From assembly GCF_002250115.1 (NCBI RefSeq), contig NZ_CP019985.1, forward strand, positions 1,860,001-1,924,000: a stretch of DNA of 64,000 nucleotides, in the 5' to 3' direction. Within the stretch, counting starts at the first letter, position 1, and every line of letters starts with the position of its first letter. Below the pieces are notes generated by a model. The model was not told the origin of the DNA. It saw nothing but the letters and a program-made list of their open reading frames with translations, and ran no database searches. A program made the translations under genes and the position numbers. Shown one piece after another: positions 8,773-18,251 of the stretch. The DNA is from Shouchella clausii (GTDB lineage: Bacteria > Bacillota > Bacilli > Bacillales > Bacillaceae_D).

Positions 8773-9771
8773 ATGGCACGACAGAACCGATTGTTAGAGG
8801 TAGAGAATTTAAAAACATACTTCCATACAGAAAACGGAACAGTCCCTTCTGTGGATGGTGTCTCGTTCCATGTGGATAGAGGGGAAACGGTGGCGATTGT
8901 AGGCGAATCAGGCAGCGGCAAAAGCGTGACGTCTTTTTCAATCATGGGTTTGGTGAGCCCACCAGGGAAGATTGAAGCGGGGCACATTCGTTTTGATGGA
9001 ACGGAACTTACTTCCCTGTCGGAACGGAAAATGCGAAAAGTGAGAGGCAATGAAATTGCGATGATTTTTCAGGAACCGCTCACTTCCCTTAACCCGGTGT
9101 TTACGGTAGGCCATCAAATTTCAGAAGCGATTTTGCTTCACCAGGACACGAAAAAAGCAGAGGCGCGCAAACAAGGCATTGCTATGCTAAAACGTGTCGG
9201 CATTTCAAGAGCCGAACAAGTTTACCAGTCTTATCCACACGCTTTAAGCGGAGGGATGAGGCAGCGTGTCATGATTGCCATGGCGTTGTCGTGCAATCCG
9301 AAAATGTTAATTGCCGATGAACCAACAACTGCACTCGATGTCACGATACAAGCGCAAATTTTGCGGCTCCTTAAAAAGATTAGCAAAGAAGTCGATACGT
9401 CGATTATATTGATCACTCATGATCTTGGTGTCGTCGCAGAACTAGTCGACCGCGTCATTGTCATGTATGCTGGCCAAATTGTGGAACAAGCCGATGTGTA
9501 TACGATTTTTAAGGATCCAAAACACCCGTATACGCAAGGGCTGCTGGAAAGTACGCCTAAGATTCACGAACTGCATGATGAGCTCAAGTCGATTCGCGGG
9601 GTTGTGCCAGTCCCAACAAACATGCCTACAGGTTGTCGTTTTCACCCTCGCTGTCCCCATGCGATGGACATATGCAAGGAAAAAGAACCGATGATGGTTG
9701 ATCGTGATGGGAAAGCGCAAGTGCAAGTGCGTTGTTGGCTCTATGCTAGTGAGAAGGAGGATGTAGGATGA
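8773..9771 (+). CDS. Peptide ABC transporter ATPase (OppD/DppD type)
   Basis: A 332-residue ATP-binding subunit. Walker A is GESGSGKS, the Q-loop lies in [10 protein letters not shown], the signature is LSGGMRQRV, Walker B is [11 protein letters not shown] and the switch histidine is in LITHDLGVV. The C-terminal oligopeptide/dipeptide transporter region has the cysteine-rich [15 protein letters not shown] segment, which in some family members binds an iron-sulfur cluster. The ATG has AGGAGG upstream. Its stop overlaps the start of the next ATPase by four bases (ATGA), showing translational coupling. Confidence 0.93.
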   Translation: MARQNRLLEVENLKTYFHTENGTVPSVDGVSFHVDRGETVAIVGESGSGKSVTSFSIMGLVSPPGKIEAGHIRFDGTELTSLSERKMRKVRGNEIAMIFQEPLTSLNPVFTVGHQISEAILLHQDTKKAEARKQGIAMLKRVGISRAEQVYQSYPHALSGGMRQRVMIAMALSCNPKMLIADEPTTALDVTIQAQILRLLKKISKEVDTSIILITHDLGVVAELVDRVIVMYAGQIVEQADVYTIFKDPKHPYTQGLLESTPKIHELHDELKSIRGVVPVPTNMPTGCRFHPRCPHAMDICKEKEPMMVDRDGKAQVQVRCWLYASEKEDVG

Positions 9772-10802
9772 TAAAGGAAGTCGCCAATACAAAGGAGGAT
9801 GACACGCTTCTTGAAATCAAAGGGTTAAAAAAGCACTTCGATGTCACAAGAAAAATTTTTGCGAAAAAGAAAGACATTTTAAAAGCAGTGGACGGTGTCG
9901 ACTTTATCGTAAAAAAGGGAGAGACATTTGGGATTGTAGGCGAATCGGGGTGTGGGAAATCGACAACTGGGAATATGATTATGCGTCTTGCCGATCCTAC
10001 GGCAGGGTCGATCCATTTTGAAGGAAAAGACTTGAGCAAGTTGGCAAAAAATGAACAAAGCAAGATGAAAAAAGACATTCAAATGATTTTCCAGGACCCT
10101 TTTTCTTCCTTAAATCCACGAATGAGAGTGTTTGAAATCATTGCCGAGCCATTACGGACACACAAAATAGCAACAGGAAAAGAATTGAAACAACAAGTGT
10201 ATGAACTACTGGACGTCGTCGGCTTGGACCGCTCGTTGGCTAAACGTTTCCCCCATGAGTTTAGCGGTGGGCAGCGTCAGCGGATTGGCATAGCCCGCGC
10301 CTTAGCGTTGCGCCCCAAGCTTATTGTATGCGATGAACCTGTATCGGCGTTGGATGTTTCAATCCAGTCACAAGTGCTTAATTTGCTTTCAAAACTGCAG
10401 AAAGATTTTGATCTCACCTATATTTTTATTGCCCACGGCCTCCCTGTCGTCAAACATATTAGTGACCGTGTGGCAGTCATGTACCTTGGAAAAATCGTCG
10501 AAACCGCAGCAACAGAGGAGCTGTTCAAGCATCCGAAACATCCGTATACAGAAGGATTGCTTCGCGCCATCCCTGTCCCAGATCCGACATTAAGAAGCTT
10601 GGATTCTGGGGAATTGCTAGAAGGGGATTTGCCAAGCCCCGTTAATCCACCAAGTGGCTGTCACTTTCGTACGCGGTGTCCTTATGCAGATGAGAAATGC
10701 AAAGCGGAGGCCCCTAAACTACAAGAAGTAGCAAAGGCCCACTATGTAGCATGCCATTATCCATTGCAAGCGGGGCGCGGGGTCATCATGGAACATGTTT
10801 AA
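9768..10802 (+). CDS. Peptide ABC transporter ATPase (OppF/DppF type)
   Basis: A 344-residue partner ATPase. It has Walker A GESGCGKST, signature FSGGQRQRIGIARAL, Walker B IVCDEPVSALD and the C-terminal CHFRTRCPYADEKC cysteine segment. The switch region reads FIAHGLPVV, with glycine where family members usually have aspartate after the histidine. The same change occurs in the fused ATPase at 48178-50190. The start overlaps the preceding gene by four bases. With the two permeases and OppD-like ATPase it completes a standard importer. Confidence 0.92.
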   Translation: MIKEVANTKEDDTLLEIKGLKKHFDVTRKIFAKKKDILKAVDGVDFIVKKGETFGIVGESGCGKSTTGNMIMRLADPTAGSIHFEGKDLSKLAKNEQSKMKKDIQMIFQDPFSSLNPRMRVFEIIAEPLRTHKIATGKELKQQVYELLDVVGLDRSLAKRFPHEFSGGQRQRIGIARALALRPKLIVCDEPVSALDVSIQSQVLNLLSKLQKDFDLTYIFIAHGLPVVKHISDRVAVMYLGKIVETAATEELFKHPKHPYTEGLLRAIPVPDPTLRSLDSGELLEGDLPSPVNPPSGCHFRTRCPYADEKCKAEAPKLQEVAKAHYVACHYPLQAGRGVIMEHV

Positions 10803-10852
10803 AGGGAGAAGCTTATAAGATGCGTTCTTACTAGAAAAGGGAGGTGCAAATC

Positions 10853-12064
10853 GTGCAACAAACGTATGAAGCATTGAAAAACGATCCCGCCATTCAACAA
10901 GGATTGGCCTTTATTGAAGAAGATGATGAACAGACACTTGCTGAGCAAGTGGCCATGACGGAAATACCAGCGCCACCATTCAAGGAAGCGGAACGGGCGA
11001 CGTACGTGCAACAGAAGTTCAGTGAATACGGACTAGAAGCAGTGCGGCGAGATAAGGAAGGCAATGTCATCGGCTCCTATAAAGGGGTGGGAGATGGGCC
11101 TGTAATCGTCCTTTCCGCTCATTTGGACACTGTCTTCCCCGAAGGAACAGACACGAAGGTAAGACGGGAACGAGACAGGTTGTGTGCCCCAGGCATTTTT
11201 GATGATACGAGAGGGCTTGCGGAAATGCTATCCATCATTCGCGCTCTGCATAGGACGAATGTAAAAACAAGCGGCACCATCCAATTCGTCGCATCGGTAG
11301 GGGAGGAAGGAATAGGGGATTTAAGAGGTGTAAAAGCTTTTTTTGCTGACTCGCCGCATGTTGACGCCTTTATTTCTATTGACGGAACAGGTGTAGGGCA
11401 TATCGTCTATGAAGGAACAGGCAGCTGTCGTTATAAAATCACGTATTCGGCAACGGGTGGGCATAGCTATGGCGACTTCGGGCTACCAAGTGCGATTCAT
11501 GCCGCTGGAAGGGCAGTTGCAGCAATTGCCGATTGCCGGCCGCCGACTGAACCAAAAACGACCTTTACGATTGGAGAAATTGCTGGCGGAACGGCAGTCA
11601 ATGCGATTGCAAGCTCTGCTTCCTTTCACCTTGATGTCCGTTCGACAAGTCCACAAGCGTTGGAACAGTTGGAATCGACTTTCTTAAAAGCATGCGAACA
11701 AGCGGCTGAACAAGAAAATAGCCATTGGCAAAAGCACGATGTCACAGTCGATATAAAACGAGTCGGCGACCGCCCCGCAGGACGGCAAGATAAAGAGGCA
11801 ACGATTGTGCAAGCTGTTGTTCAGGCAAGCAAGGAGCTAGGCATTGCTCCGACTTTGAAAGGGGCAGCGAGTACCGATTCCAATATTCCGATTCACTTAG
11901 GAATCCCGGCGGTCACTGTGGGACGAGGAGGGAATGGAGGAGGAACACATACGCTCGGGGAGTGGTTTGAACCTGTGCATGCTTATCTCTCGCCCCAAAG
12001 AACGTTTTTGGCTGCCCTTGCCCTTGTCGGCGTTGACCAAGTGTCTCGTCCACTTCTCGCCTAG
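10853..12064 (+). CDS. M20-family metallopeptidase (tripeptidase-like)
   Basis: A 403-residue zinc peptidase of the M20 family, cytosolic (no signal peptide). Metal-site motifs are visible: SAHLDTVFPEGT (first His and Asp), DDTRGLAEML (bridging Asp) and VGEEGIGDLRG (catalytic Glu pair); a dimerisation-domain GGHSYGDFG follows. GTG at 10853 is chosen because AGGGAGGTG lies six bases upstream and overlaps the earlier in-frame GTG at 10844. Placed 50 bases after the importer ATPase, it probably hydrolyses the imported peptide. The exact substrate cannot be read from sequence. Confidence 0.85.
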   Translation: MQQTYEALKNDPAIQQGLAFIEEDDEQTLAEQVAMTEIPAPPFKEAERATYVQQKFSEYGLEAVRRDKEGNVIGSYKGVGDGPVIVLSAHLDTVFPEGTDTKVRRERDRLCAPGIFDDTRGLAEMLSIIRALHRTNVKTSGTIQFVASVGEEGIGDLRGVKAFFADSPHVDAFISIDGTGVGHIVYEGTGSCRYKITYSATGGHSYGDFGLPSAIHAAGRAVAAIADCRPPTEPKTTFTIGEIAGGTAVNAIASSASFHLDVRSTSPQALEQLESTFLKACEQAAEQENSHWQKHDVTVDIKRVGDRPAGRQDKEATIVQAVVQASKELGIAPTLKGAASTDSNIPIHLGIPAVTVGRGGNGGGTHTLGEWFEPVHAYLSPQRTFLAALALVGVDQVSRPLLA

Positions 12065-12121
12065 TCGCCTAGCAAACACCGTCATTCCGGTAAAAAATGT
12101 ATACAAATAAAGGTGGAACCG

Positions 12122-13564
12122 ATGTCCAGTCAATTGGATGCTGACAACATGAAAAAGCCAAGCAAGGCAACCTACAAATATGTGGTGCTCGGTGTGCTGC
12201 TGCTATTCTTGTTTGCCTCTCCTTTCTTGCCTGTTCCCGAGTCGATGGAACTGAGAGGGTGGAGCGCTCTTGCCGTGGTAACTTTAGGGATTGGACTGTG
12301 GTTTACCCATCTCCTTCCTCCGGCAGTGACTGCAATGCTTCTGATTGTCCTCTTCCCTTTGTTTGGCGTTCTAACGTTTGAACAATCAGCGGCGAGCCTA
12401 GGCAAAGAAGTGATTTGGCTAATCATCGCCATGCTAATGATGGGCGCCGCGGTTGAACGTACTGGATTGGACAAACGCATTGCATTCACGATCCTGATGC
12501 TGACAAAAGGAAATATCCGCCTTGTCCTACTAGCATTAATTTTTGTCGGGTTTGTGTTAACGTTTTTTCTTCCGAATGCGATCGGAAGAGTCGTCGTTTT
12601 GCTGCCGATTGCTTTAGGGGTTGTCCAGTCATTGGCAGGAACTGGCGGGCCGAACGTAGGAAAAGCGAGCATGTTTGCGATAACGTATACACCTATTATC
12701 TGTTCAGTCGCGTTAATAACTGGGGCAACGGGCTCTGTCTATGCAGCAAGTCTGTTTGAAACGATGCTCGGCTTTGAATGGCGTTACTTGTACTGGATGG
12801 CGGTCATGTTGCCGTCGACGCTTGCCATACTACTTATTCTTTGGCTTGCGCTTCTATGGCTATTTCCTATAAAGGCTGGGAAGCACGCTCAAGGAGAAGC
12901 TTATTTTGAACAGGAAAAAGACAAGCTTGGTCCAATGTCATTCCAGGAGAAGACGCTGCTCATTTTGTACGTCTTGTTAATCACGCTATGGACAACACAA
13001 AGCGTGCATCAGCTGTCTATTTCTTTCTCCGCCGTGTTGATTGTGATTGCTTTGTACATTCCGGGCATCCAACTCATGGAGTGGAAAGAAGCAGTAGCCA
13101 AAGTGGATTGGTCCATTCCTCTCTTGTTTTCTGCGGGCTTTTCAATGGCGGAAGCATTTGAAGCAGGTGGCGTTGTTCAGTGGTCTTCATCGTTGGCTTC
13201 TGCTCATTTAAATGGATTGCCAGCGTTCACACTAGCCGTGTCCTTGTTGCTCGTTGTTGCGGCTATTCGTATCGGTTTTACCAATTTAACTGCTATGATT
13301 GCGTCTTTGATGCCTGTGGCATTAACGTTTGCGGCAGGATCGAATGTGAACCCGGTCTGGCTGGGAATGATTTGCCTTGCTGCTTGCAGCACAGGCTTTC
13401 TGTTCCCTTCCCAGTCGGTAGGGACAATGATGACGTATGCTCTCGGTTACTATACAAGCCAGGAACTATTGAAAGTAGGAGCGATCCTAACATTATCGGT
13501 CATTGTCATAACCCTTCTGGCTGCATTTCTTTATTGGCCGCTTATTGGCCTGCCAGTTCATTAA
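12122..13564 (+). CDS. DASS/SLC13-type anion permease
   Basis: A 480-residue membrane protein with about eleven to twelve hydrophobic segments, of the divalent-anion:sodium symporter/ArsB-NhaD superfamily. Typical features are the paired re-entrant regions, here around FFLPNAIGRVVVLLPIALG and GFTNLTAMIASLMPVALTF. The ATG at 12122 follows AAAGGTGG. It sits between M20 peptidase genes in the same direction, so it could carry a carboxylate released from, or fed into, the same pathway. The transported anion is not determinable. Confidence 0.8.
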   Translation: MSSQLDADNMKKPSKATYKYVVLGVLLLFLFASPFLPVPESMELRGWSALAVVTLGIGLWFTHLLPPAVTAMLLIVLFPLFGVLTFEQSAASLGKEVIWLIIAMLMMGAAVERTGLDKRIAFTILMLTKGNIRLVLLALIFVGFVLTFFLPNAIGRVVVLLPIALGVVQSLAGTGGPNVGKASMFAITYTPIICSVALITGATGSVYAASLFETMLGFEWRYLYWMAVMLPSTLAILLILWLALLWLFPIKAGKHAQGEAYFEQEKDKLGPMSFQEKTLLILYVLLITLWTTQSVHQLSISFSAVLIVIALYIPGIQLMEWKEAVAKVDWSIPLLFSAGFSMAEAFEAGGVVQWSSSLASAHLNGLPAFTLAVSLLLVVAAIRIGFTNLTAMIASLMPVALTFAAGSNVNPVWLGMICLAACSTGFLFPSQSVGTMMTYALGYYTSQELLKVGAILTLSVIVITLLAAFLYWPLIGLPVH

Positions 13565-13629
13565 GTGCTAAAAGCGAAGAAATTCGCTGTAAAAGGGTGG
13601 AAACAACGCTGTTTAAAGGAGATTAATGG

Positions 13630-14822
13630 ATGTTAAAAAATAAAAGCATAACGGAGAAGAAAAGAAACATTGAAGAAGCGGTAGATCGAAGAGACAGCGA
13701 GTTGCGGCAGCTGGCGCTGAATATTCACGACCACCCAGAGTTGGGGTATCAAGAGTATAAGGCTTCTAACTGGCTGTCGACTTTGCTGGAAAAGGAAGGG
13801 TTTGCCGTGAAGCGAGGGATAGCTGGGCTGGACACAGCTTTTACAGCCACTTGGGCAGGGAAGGCAGGGGGGCCTGTTATTGGCTTGTTAGCGGAATATG
13901 ATGCGTTGCCAGGTCTTGGCCATGCCTGTGGCCATAACCTTATTGGCACTTCTTCTGTCGGTGCAGCGCTTGCATTAAAGGATGCGTTTCCAGAACTCCA
14001 GGCAACGATCCAGGTGATCGGAACGCCAGCGGAAGAAGGATTAGGCGGGAAAGTCATTATGTGCGAACACGGGGTTTTCAATCATCTTGACGCAGCGATG
14101 ATGTGCCACCCGAAAAACAAGACAATGGTCATAAGAGGCGGTCTAGCGCGGGTAGGCGCAACATTCAAATTTTATGGAAAAGAATCGCACGCAGCTTCCG
14201 CGCCAGAAAAAGGGGTGAGTGCCCTAGATGCCCTAGTGGGAGCCTATAACGCCATAAATAGTTTGCGGCAGTTTTTTTCCGATGATGTCAGAATTCATGG
14301 GGTGATTACCCATGGCGGCGATGCGGCCAATATCGTTCCTGGCTATAGTGAAGCTTCGTTCCTAATCCGCTGCAATACGCGAAAAGAACTCGAACACGTA
14401 AAAGAAAAAGTCTACACAGCTGTGCGCCAGTCGGCCGCTGCAGTGGGTGCCACAAGCAAGATTGAAGAACATCTTATTTACGCAGAACGAAACACAAACA
14501 AAACATTGGCGAATCTTTTTAAAGAAAATTTGCAATTGATGGGCATCGAAGTCAGTCCGCCGCCACTTCAAGGGGGGATCGGTTCTTCTGATATCGGCAA
14601 TGTCAGCCAGCTTGTACCTACGATTCACCCGTACATCAAAATTGGAGAGGCAACCAACCATACCCACGACTTTACAAACGAAACCAAGTCAGAGGGGGGC
14701 TGAAAGGCATGAATCAAGCTGCAAAAGCGCTCGCGATGACAGCCTATGATTTATGTGAGCTACCTGGAGCGTTACAGCGCGTCAAAGAGGAGTTTGCCAA
14801 CTGGCAATTAGAAAACGTCTAA
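13630..14822 (+). pseudogene. M20 amidohydrolase (AbgB/IAL type), frameshifted near the 3' end
   Basis: The protein is closely similar along its length to the intact neighbour at 14877-16067. Metal-site residues are present (AEYDALPGLGHACGHNLIG, GTPAEEGLGG). The frame stops at 14701-14703 after KSEGG, where the neighbour continues KSEGGMKGMNQAA. In the next frame the DNA continues KGMNQAAKALAMTAYDLC to a stop at 14820-14822. One missing A in GGC-ATG-AAA explains it. The loss removes about 39 residues of the C-terminal helix region. It is either a recent inactivation or a base-call error. Confidence 0.8.
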
Positions 14823-14876
14823 ACTTTTGTGTGCATGGCTTAAAAAATAAAGCGGTAAGAAAGGTGGATGTTTCCA

Positions 14877-16067
14877 ATGGCAGCAACAATACTGGCGGAA
14901 AAACAAGAGATTTTAACGGCATTGGATCAACGGGATAAGGAACTTAGAGAGCTGGCGCTCATGATTCATGCCAACCCAGAACTGTCTTTTAAAGAATACA
15001 AAGCAGCAGAATGGTTATCTGCTTATTTAGAAAAAGAAGGTTTCCAAGTAGAACGGGGCATTGCTGGCTTAGAGACGGCGTTTACGGCCGTTTGGGAAGG
15101 CAATCCAGGTGGCCCGGTTATCGGGATAATAGCGGAGTATGACGCATTGCCAAACTTAGGCCATGCTTGTGGCCATAATCTCATTGGCACTGCTGCTGTT
15201 GGCGCAGCCGTCGCATTAAAAGATGCCTACCCTGAATTGCAAGGAACGATTAAAGTGATAGGCACACCGGCGGAAGAAGGCGGCGGCGGGAAAATTTATA
15301 TGTGCAACCACGGCACCTTCAACGATCTCGATGCTGCGATGATGGTCCATCCAAAAAACAAAACGATGGTGTTGCGTGGAGGACTAGCATGCATGACAGC
15401 GACGTTTTCGTTTTATGGAAAAGAATCACACGCCGCCTCAGCGCCAGAAAAAGGGATCAGTGCCCTAGATGCGCTCATTCAAAGTTACAATGCCATCAAC
15501 AGTTTACGGCAGTTTTTCACCGATGATGTTCGGATCCACGGAATCATTACTAAAGGCGGCGATGCGGCCAATATCGTCCCTGGACATTGTGAAGCCCAAT
15601 TTATCATCCGCGCCGCTATAACCAATCGGCTCCATGAAATAAAGGAAAAAGTATATGAAGCGGTTCGCTATTCGAGCCAATCAGTCGGCGCCAAATACAA
15701 GATCGAAGAAGGCCTCATATATGCCGAGCGTAACAACAACCATGCCTTGGCAGAGCTTTTTAAGGAGAACTGGGAAGCAATGGGCATTGAAGTAGAAGAT
15801 CCACCAAAACAAGGAGGAATCGGCTCCTCCGACATCGGCAATGTCGGCCAGGTGACAGCCACCATTCATCCCTATATTAAAATTGGCGAAAACACGAACC
15901 ATACGTTTGAGTTTACAGAAGATACAAAGTCAGAAGGCGGCATGAAAGGCATGAATCAAGCCGCAGCGGGATTGGCGATGACCGCCTATGATCTATGTAC
16001 CAATCCAGATGCATTAAAAGCAATCCGCGATGAATTTGAGGCGTGGAAAAAGACGCAAGGACGTTAG
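14877..16067 (+). CDS. M20-family amidohydrolase (aminobenzoyl-glutamate/N-acyl amino acid hydrolase type)
   Basis: A 396-residue zinc amidohydrolase. The metal ligands lie in AEYDALPNLGHACGHNLIG; the catalytic glutamates lie in GTPAEEGGGG. HAASAPEKGISALDA marks the lid domain histidine. It is a tandem duplicate of the frameshifted gene just upstream and is the intact copy. ATG 14877 is chosen because AAAGGTGG sits nine bases upstream; the in-frame ATG at 14868 overlaps that site. As the last gene of the importer cluster it likely deacylates or hydrolyses imported amide-linked compounds. Confidence 0.88.
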   Translation: MAATILAEKQEILTALDQRDKELRELALMIHANPELSFKEYKAAEWLSAYLEKEGFQVERGIAGLETAFTAVWEGNPGGPVIGIIAEYDALPNLGHACGHNLIGTAAVGAAVALKDAYPELQGTIKVIGTPAEEGGGGKIYMCNHGTFNDLDAAMMVHPKNKTMVLRGGLACMTATFSFYGKESHAASAPEKGISALDALIQSYNAINSLRQFFTDDVRIHGIITKGGDAANIVPGHCEAQFIIRAAITNRLHEIKEKVYEAVRYSSQSVGAKYKIEEGLIYAERNNNHALAELFKENWEAMGIEVEDPPKQGGIGSSDIGNVGQVTATIHPYIKIGENTNHTFEFTEDTKSEGGMKGMNQAAAGLAMTAYDLCTNPDALKAIRDEFEAWKKTQGR

Positions 16068-16074
16068 TCAGGAA

Positions 16075-16101
16075 GCGCCTGTTTTAGACAGGTGCTTTTT
16101 T
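16075..16101 (+). terminator. Rho-independent terminator after the peptide importer cluster
   Basis: GCGCCTGT and ACAGGTGC form an 8-bp stem (one G-T pair) with a 5-base loop, followed by TTTTTT. It lies 8 bases after the last M20 stop codon. Confidence 0.85.
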
Positions 16102-16272
16102 AGGCGCAGGGAGGATTGGAGGAAACACTGGTTCCATCATGAAAAGGATTGATGGGTCCTACACGTACCAGGGATACCCGCTCCCTTGCTCTCCAGATCC
16201 AGAGGAACGTTGTAGTAAAAACCCGAATCCATAAATAAAGGTTCGAGCTTTCCAACGGGTATTTACATACGG
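16102..16272. other. Intergenic, nothing recognised
   Basis: No ORF with a start and ribosome binding site, no hairpin followed by a T-run, and no repeat related to other parts of the window was seen here. Confidence 0.5.
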
Positions 16273-16782
16273 TTAGTAACGTCTTTCCCTATTCCGAAGT
16301 ACAAACAAAGCGATCGGTGCATAGAAAGGAATAATCGATAAGACAGTATGTATCCATGCTTTTTTTGCATAGGCCTCGTAAAGGCGGTATACGATGTAGA
16401 TAAGCAGAACCCATAAAGTAATCGACACGAACCGATAGATGGGCTCTGGGATTTTAACTAATAAATGGATGTATAATTGATGGAAGGGAAGAAAGCGAAA
16501 GACAATGGTGACACACCCAATGAGTAAGACCTTTATGCCCCCATTTCCTCGTAGTTTCCCTGAAATCAATTCACCGACAATCCAAAACTGAGCAATCGGT
16601 ATCCAGCTTAGCCAAGGGTGACGGATATGGGCATTCTTGGCCATTCTCGATAAAGCAGCGGCCACTATTAAATGAGCAATAAGCCAAAGGATAAATAAAC
16701 AAATATATAGGAACAACATCAGATTCAGTACAAGAAGAAACGATTCTCTTATCTCCTCAGGCGATTGAGCATACGCCGTCAT
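16273..16782 (-). CDS. Hypothetical multi-pass membrane protein
   Basis: A 169-residue protein with four to five hydrophobic segments (about residues 15-40, 55-75, 85-105, 118-135 and 142-160). The short motif RHPWLSWIPIAQFW between segments is typical of an uncharacterised Firmicutes membrane family in which an MAKK..HPWLAWIPI stretch recurs. The ATG at 16782 has GGGAAGGGGG upstream. It stands alone between the importer operon and CRISPR array 2, transcribed away from the array. I cannot assign a function. Confidence 0.65.
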   Translation of the reverse strand: MTAYAQSPEEIRESFLLVLNLMLFLYICLFILWLIAHLIVAAALSRMAKNAHIRHPWLSWIPIAQFWIVGELISGKLRGNGGIKVLLIGCVTIVFRFLPFHQLYIHLLVKIPEPIYRFVSITLWVLLIYIVYRLYEAYAKKAWIHTVLSIIPFYAPIALFVLRNRERRY

Positions 16783-17015
16783 AAAAAATGCCCCCTTCCC
16801 ATCTATATAATCAATGTTTAGGATGCCCTCATTAAAAAAGCAAGCGTTACCAACATCCTAACACATGGACAAATCGTGTGTCTCTTATTGTAAAAACGGC
16901 GGTGGTGTTAGATAGAACCCTTAGTATTACAGAATACAATACGGTGGAACGATCCTTAAAGGCAAACGATTCTCGATTTCTTCAATAAGCATTCGCCGAT
17001 GCTCACTTTTCTCTA

Positions 17016-17194
17016 GTGCGAACCTTAAGCGCACATAAAATCCCTAGATCACCCGCACCAAAAACAGCCTCGAATATGAGTTTCTATGTACAAAAATGTA
17101 ATAATGTGACCTTGTTGGGTGTGCTATGATAAGAATTAGAAGGGGAACCATTCGTTTTCGGTTGTATATTTCCGGAAAATGGGTGAAATTCGCT
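17016..17194 (+). promoter_or_regulatory. CRISPR leader of array 2
   Basis: This is homologous to 2607-2786, including the GTGCG/CGCAC hairpin, the ATGTACAAAAATGTAATAAT block and the TTTCCGGAAAATGGGTG block next to the first repeat. Similarity begins abruptly at GTGCGAACC. Upstream DNA (16783-17015) has no cas gene and no similarity to DNA upstream of the other leader. Confidence 0.8.
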
Positions 17195-18093
17195 GTCGCA
17201 CTCTTTGTGAGTGCGTGGATTGAAATCGTAATATAGTCCGCGCCGATAAAAGGGTTGTCTATGTCGCACTCTTTGTGAGTGCGTGGATTGAAATAAATCC
17301 ATATGCTTTTAGTTTTTGAATTGCTGATGTCGCACTCTTTGTGAGTGCGTGGATTGAAATTTCGGGCGCCGCTCTTTGAACTTAGGCACAGCCCGTCGCA
17401 CTCTTTGTGAGTGCGTGGATTGAAATAGCCCCTATATCGTCAAGGACCAATAAATCACAAGTCGCACTCTTTGTGAGTGCGTGGATTGAAATCTCAGACA
17501 TATAATCCTCTCCACGACAGGTGGGGTCGCACTCTTTGTGAGTGCGTGGATTGAAATCTTTAGCTTATTAATTACGTTTTCCATTACTATCGCGTCGCAC
17601 TCTTTGTGAGTGCGTGGATTGAAATAATATACAAATCAGTTATGCGTTCGATGAATTCTTTGTCGCACTCTTTGTGAGTGCGTGGATTGAAATAAAGATC
17701 ACTGCACACCCACCAGTGCGTGACCACGTCGCACTCTATGTGAGTGCGTGGATTGAAATAACGATGTCCATTAGGTCGTTTAACGAGCAATTAAGTCGCA
17801 CTCTATGTGAGTGCGTGGATTGAAATTCTTCGAGTTCAATGATTTTCACAGTTGCTTCTAGTCGCACTCTATGTGAGTGCGTGGATTGAAATTCGAAAAT
17901 GGCGGCGACTTGCGCCACTTGCAGAAGGTCGCACTCTATGTGAGTGCGTGGATTGAAATGGTTATTTTGCATAGGTCGCCTCCACTGAGATTTTGTCGCA
18001 CTCTTTGTGGGTGCGTGGATTGAAATAACGATATAGCGAACATGCTGCAAATCATCTATGTGTCGCACTCTATGTGAGTGCGTCGCATAAACT
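17195..18093 (+). CRISPR. Type I-C-like CRISPR array 2 (14 repeats, 13 spacers)
   Basis: It carries the same 32-bp repeat as array 1. Repeats start at 17195, 17263, 17329, 17395, 17461, 17526, 17594, 17662, 17728, 17795, 17861, 17928, 17995 and 18062. Spacers are 33-36 bp and all different from each other and from array 1. Repeats 9-12 and 14 carry the CTATGTG loop variant; repeat 13 has TTTGTGG. The last repeat keeps its palindrome but loses the GGATTGAAAT end. Spacer 4 (17427-17460), read on the minus strand, encodes CDLLVLDDIGA. Confidence 0.97.
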
Positions 18094-18251
18094 AAGACAA
18101 GCCCCACCGCTTGCTGCAACAAGTCTTTCCCTGCTCAATTCGAGTGCAAAATACGTTTCTCTTACTAGACCAACAAGTGCATCACACCTATAAATACACG
18201 TATTAAAACACAAAACTAGAAAGTAAATTCCAATTAAGGGAGGAGTAAACA

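Noticed and set aside
16924-17015. A minus-strand coding-like stretch (MLIEEIENRLPLRIVPPYC) just upstream of the array 2 leader
   Set aside because: Considered as a cas2 remnant, but it has no Cas2 features and no start; too short to support.
2819-18061. Most spacers translate without stops in some frame
   Set aside because: With about 11 codons and six frames this is expected by chance; only the Walker B spacer has a recognisable motif.
17084-18122. Long minus-strand frames across CRISPR array 2 rich in NPRTHKECD and STHSHRVR units
   Set aside because: They are repeated translations of the CRISPR repeat itself, an artefact of a 32-bp repeat with similar spacer lengths.
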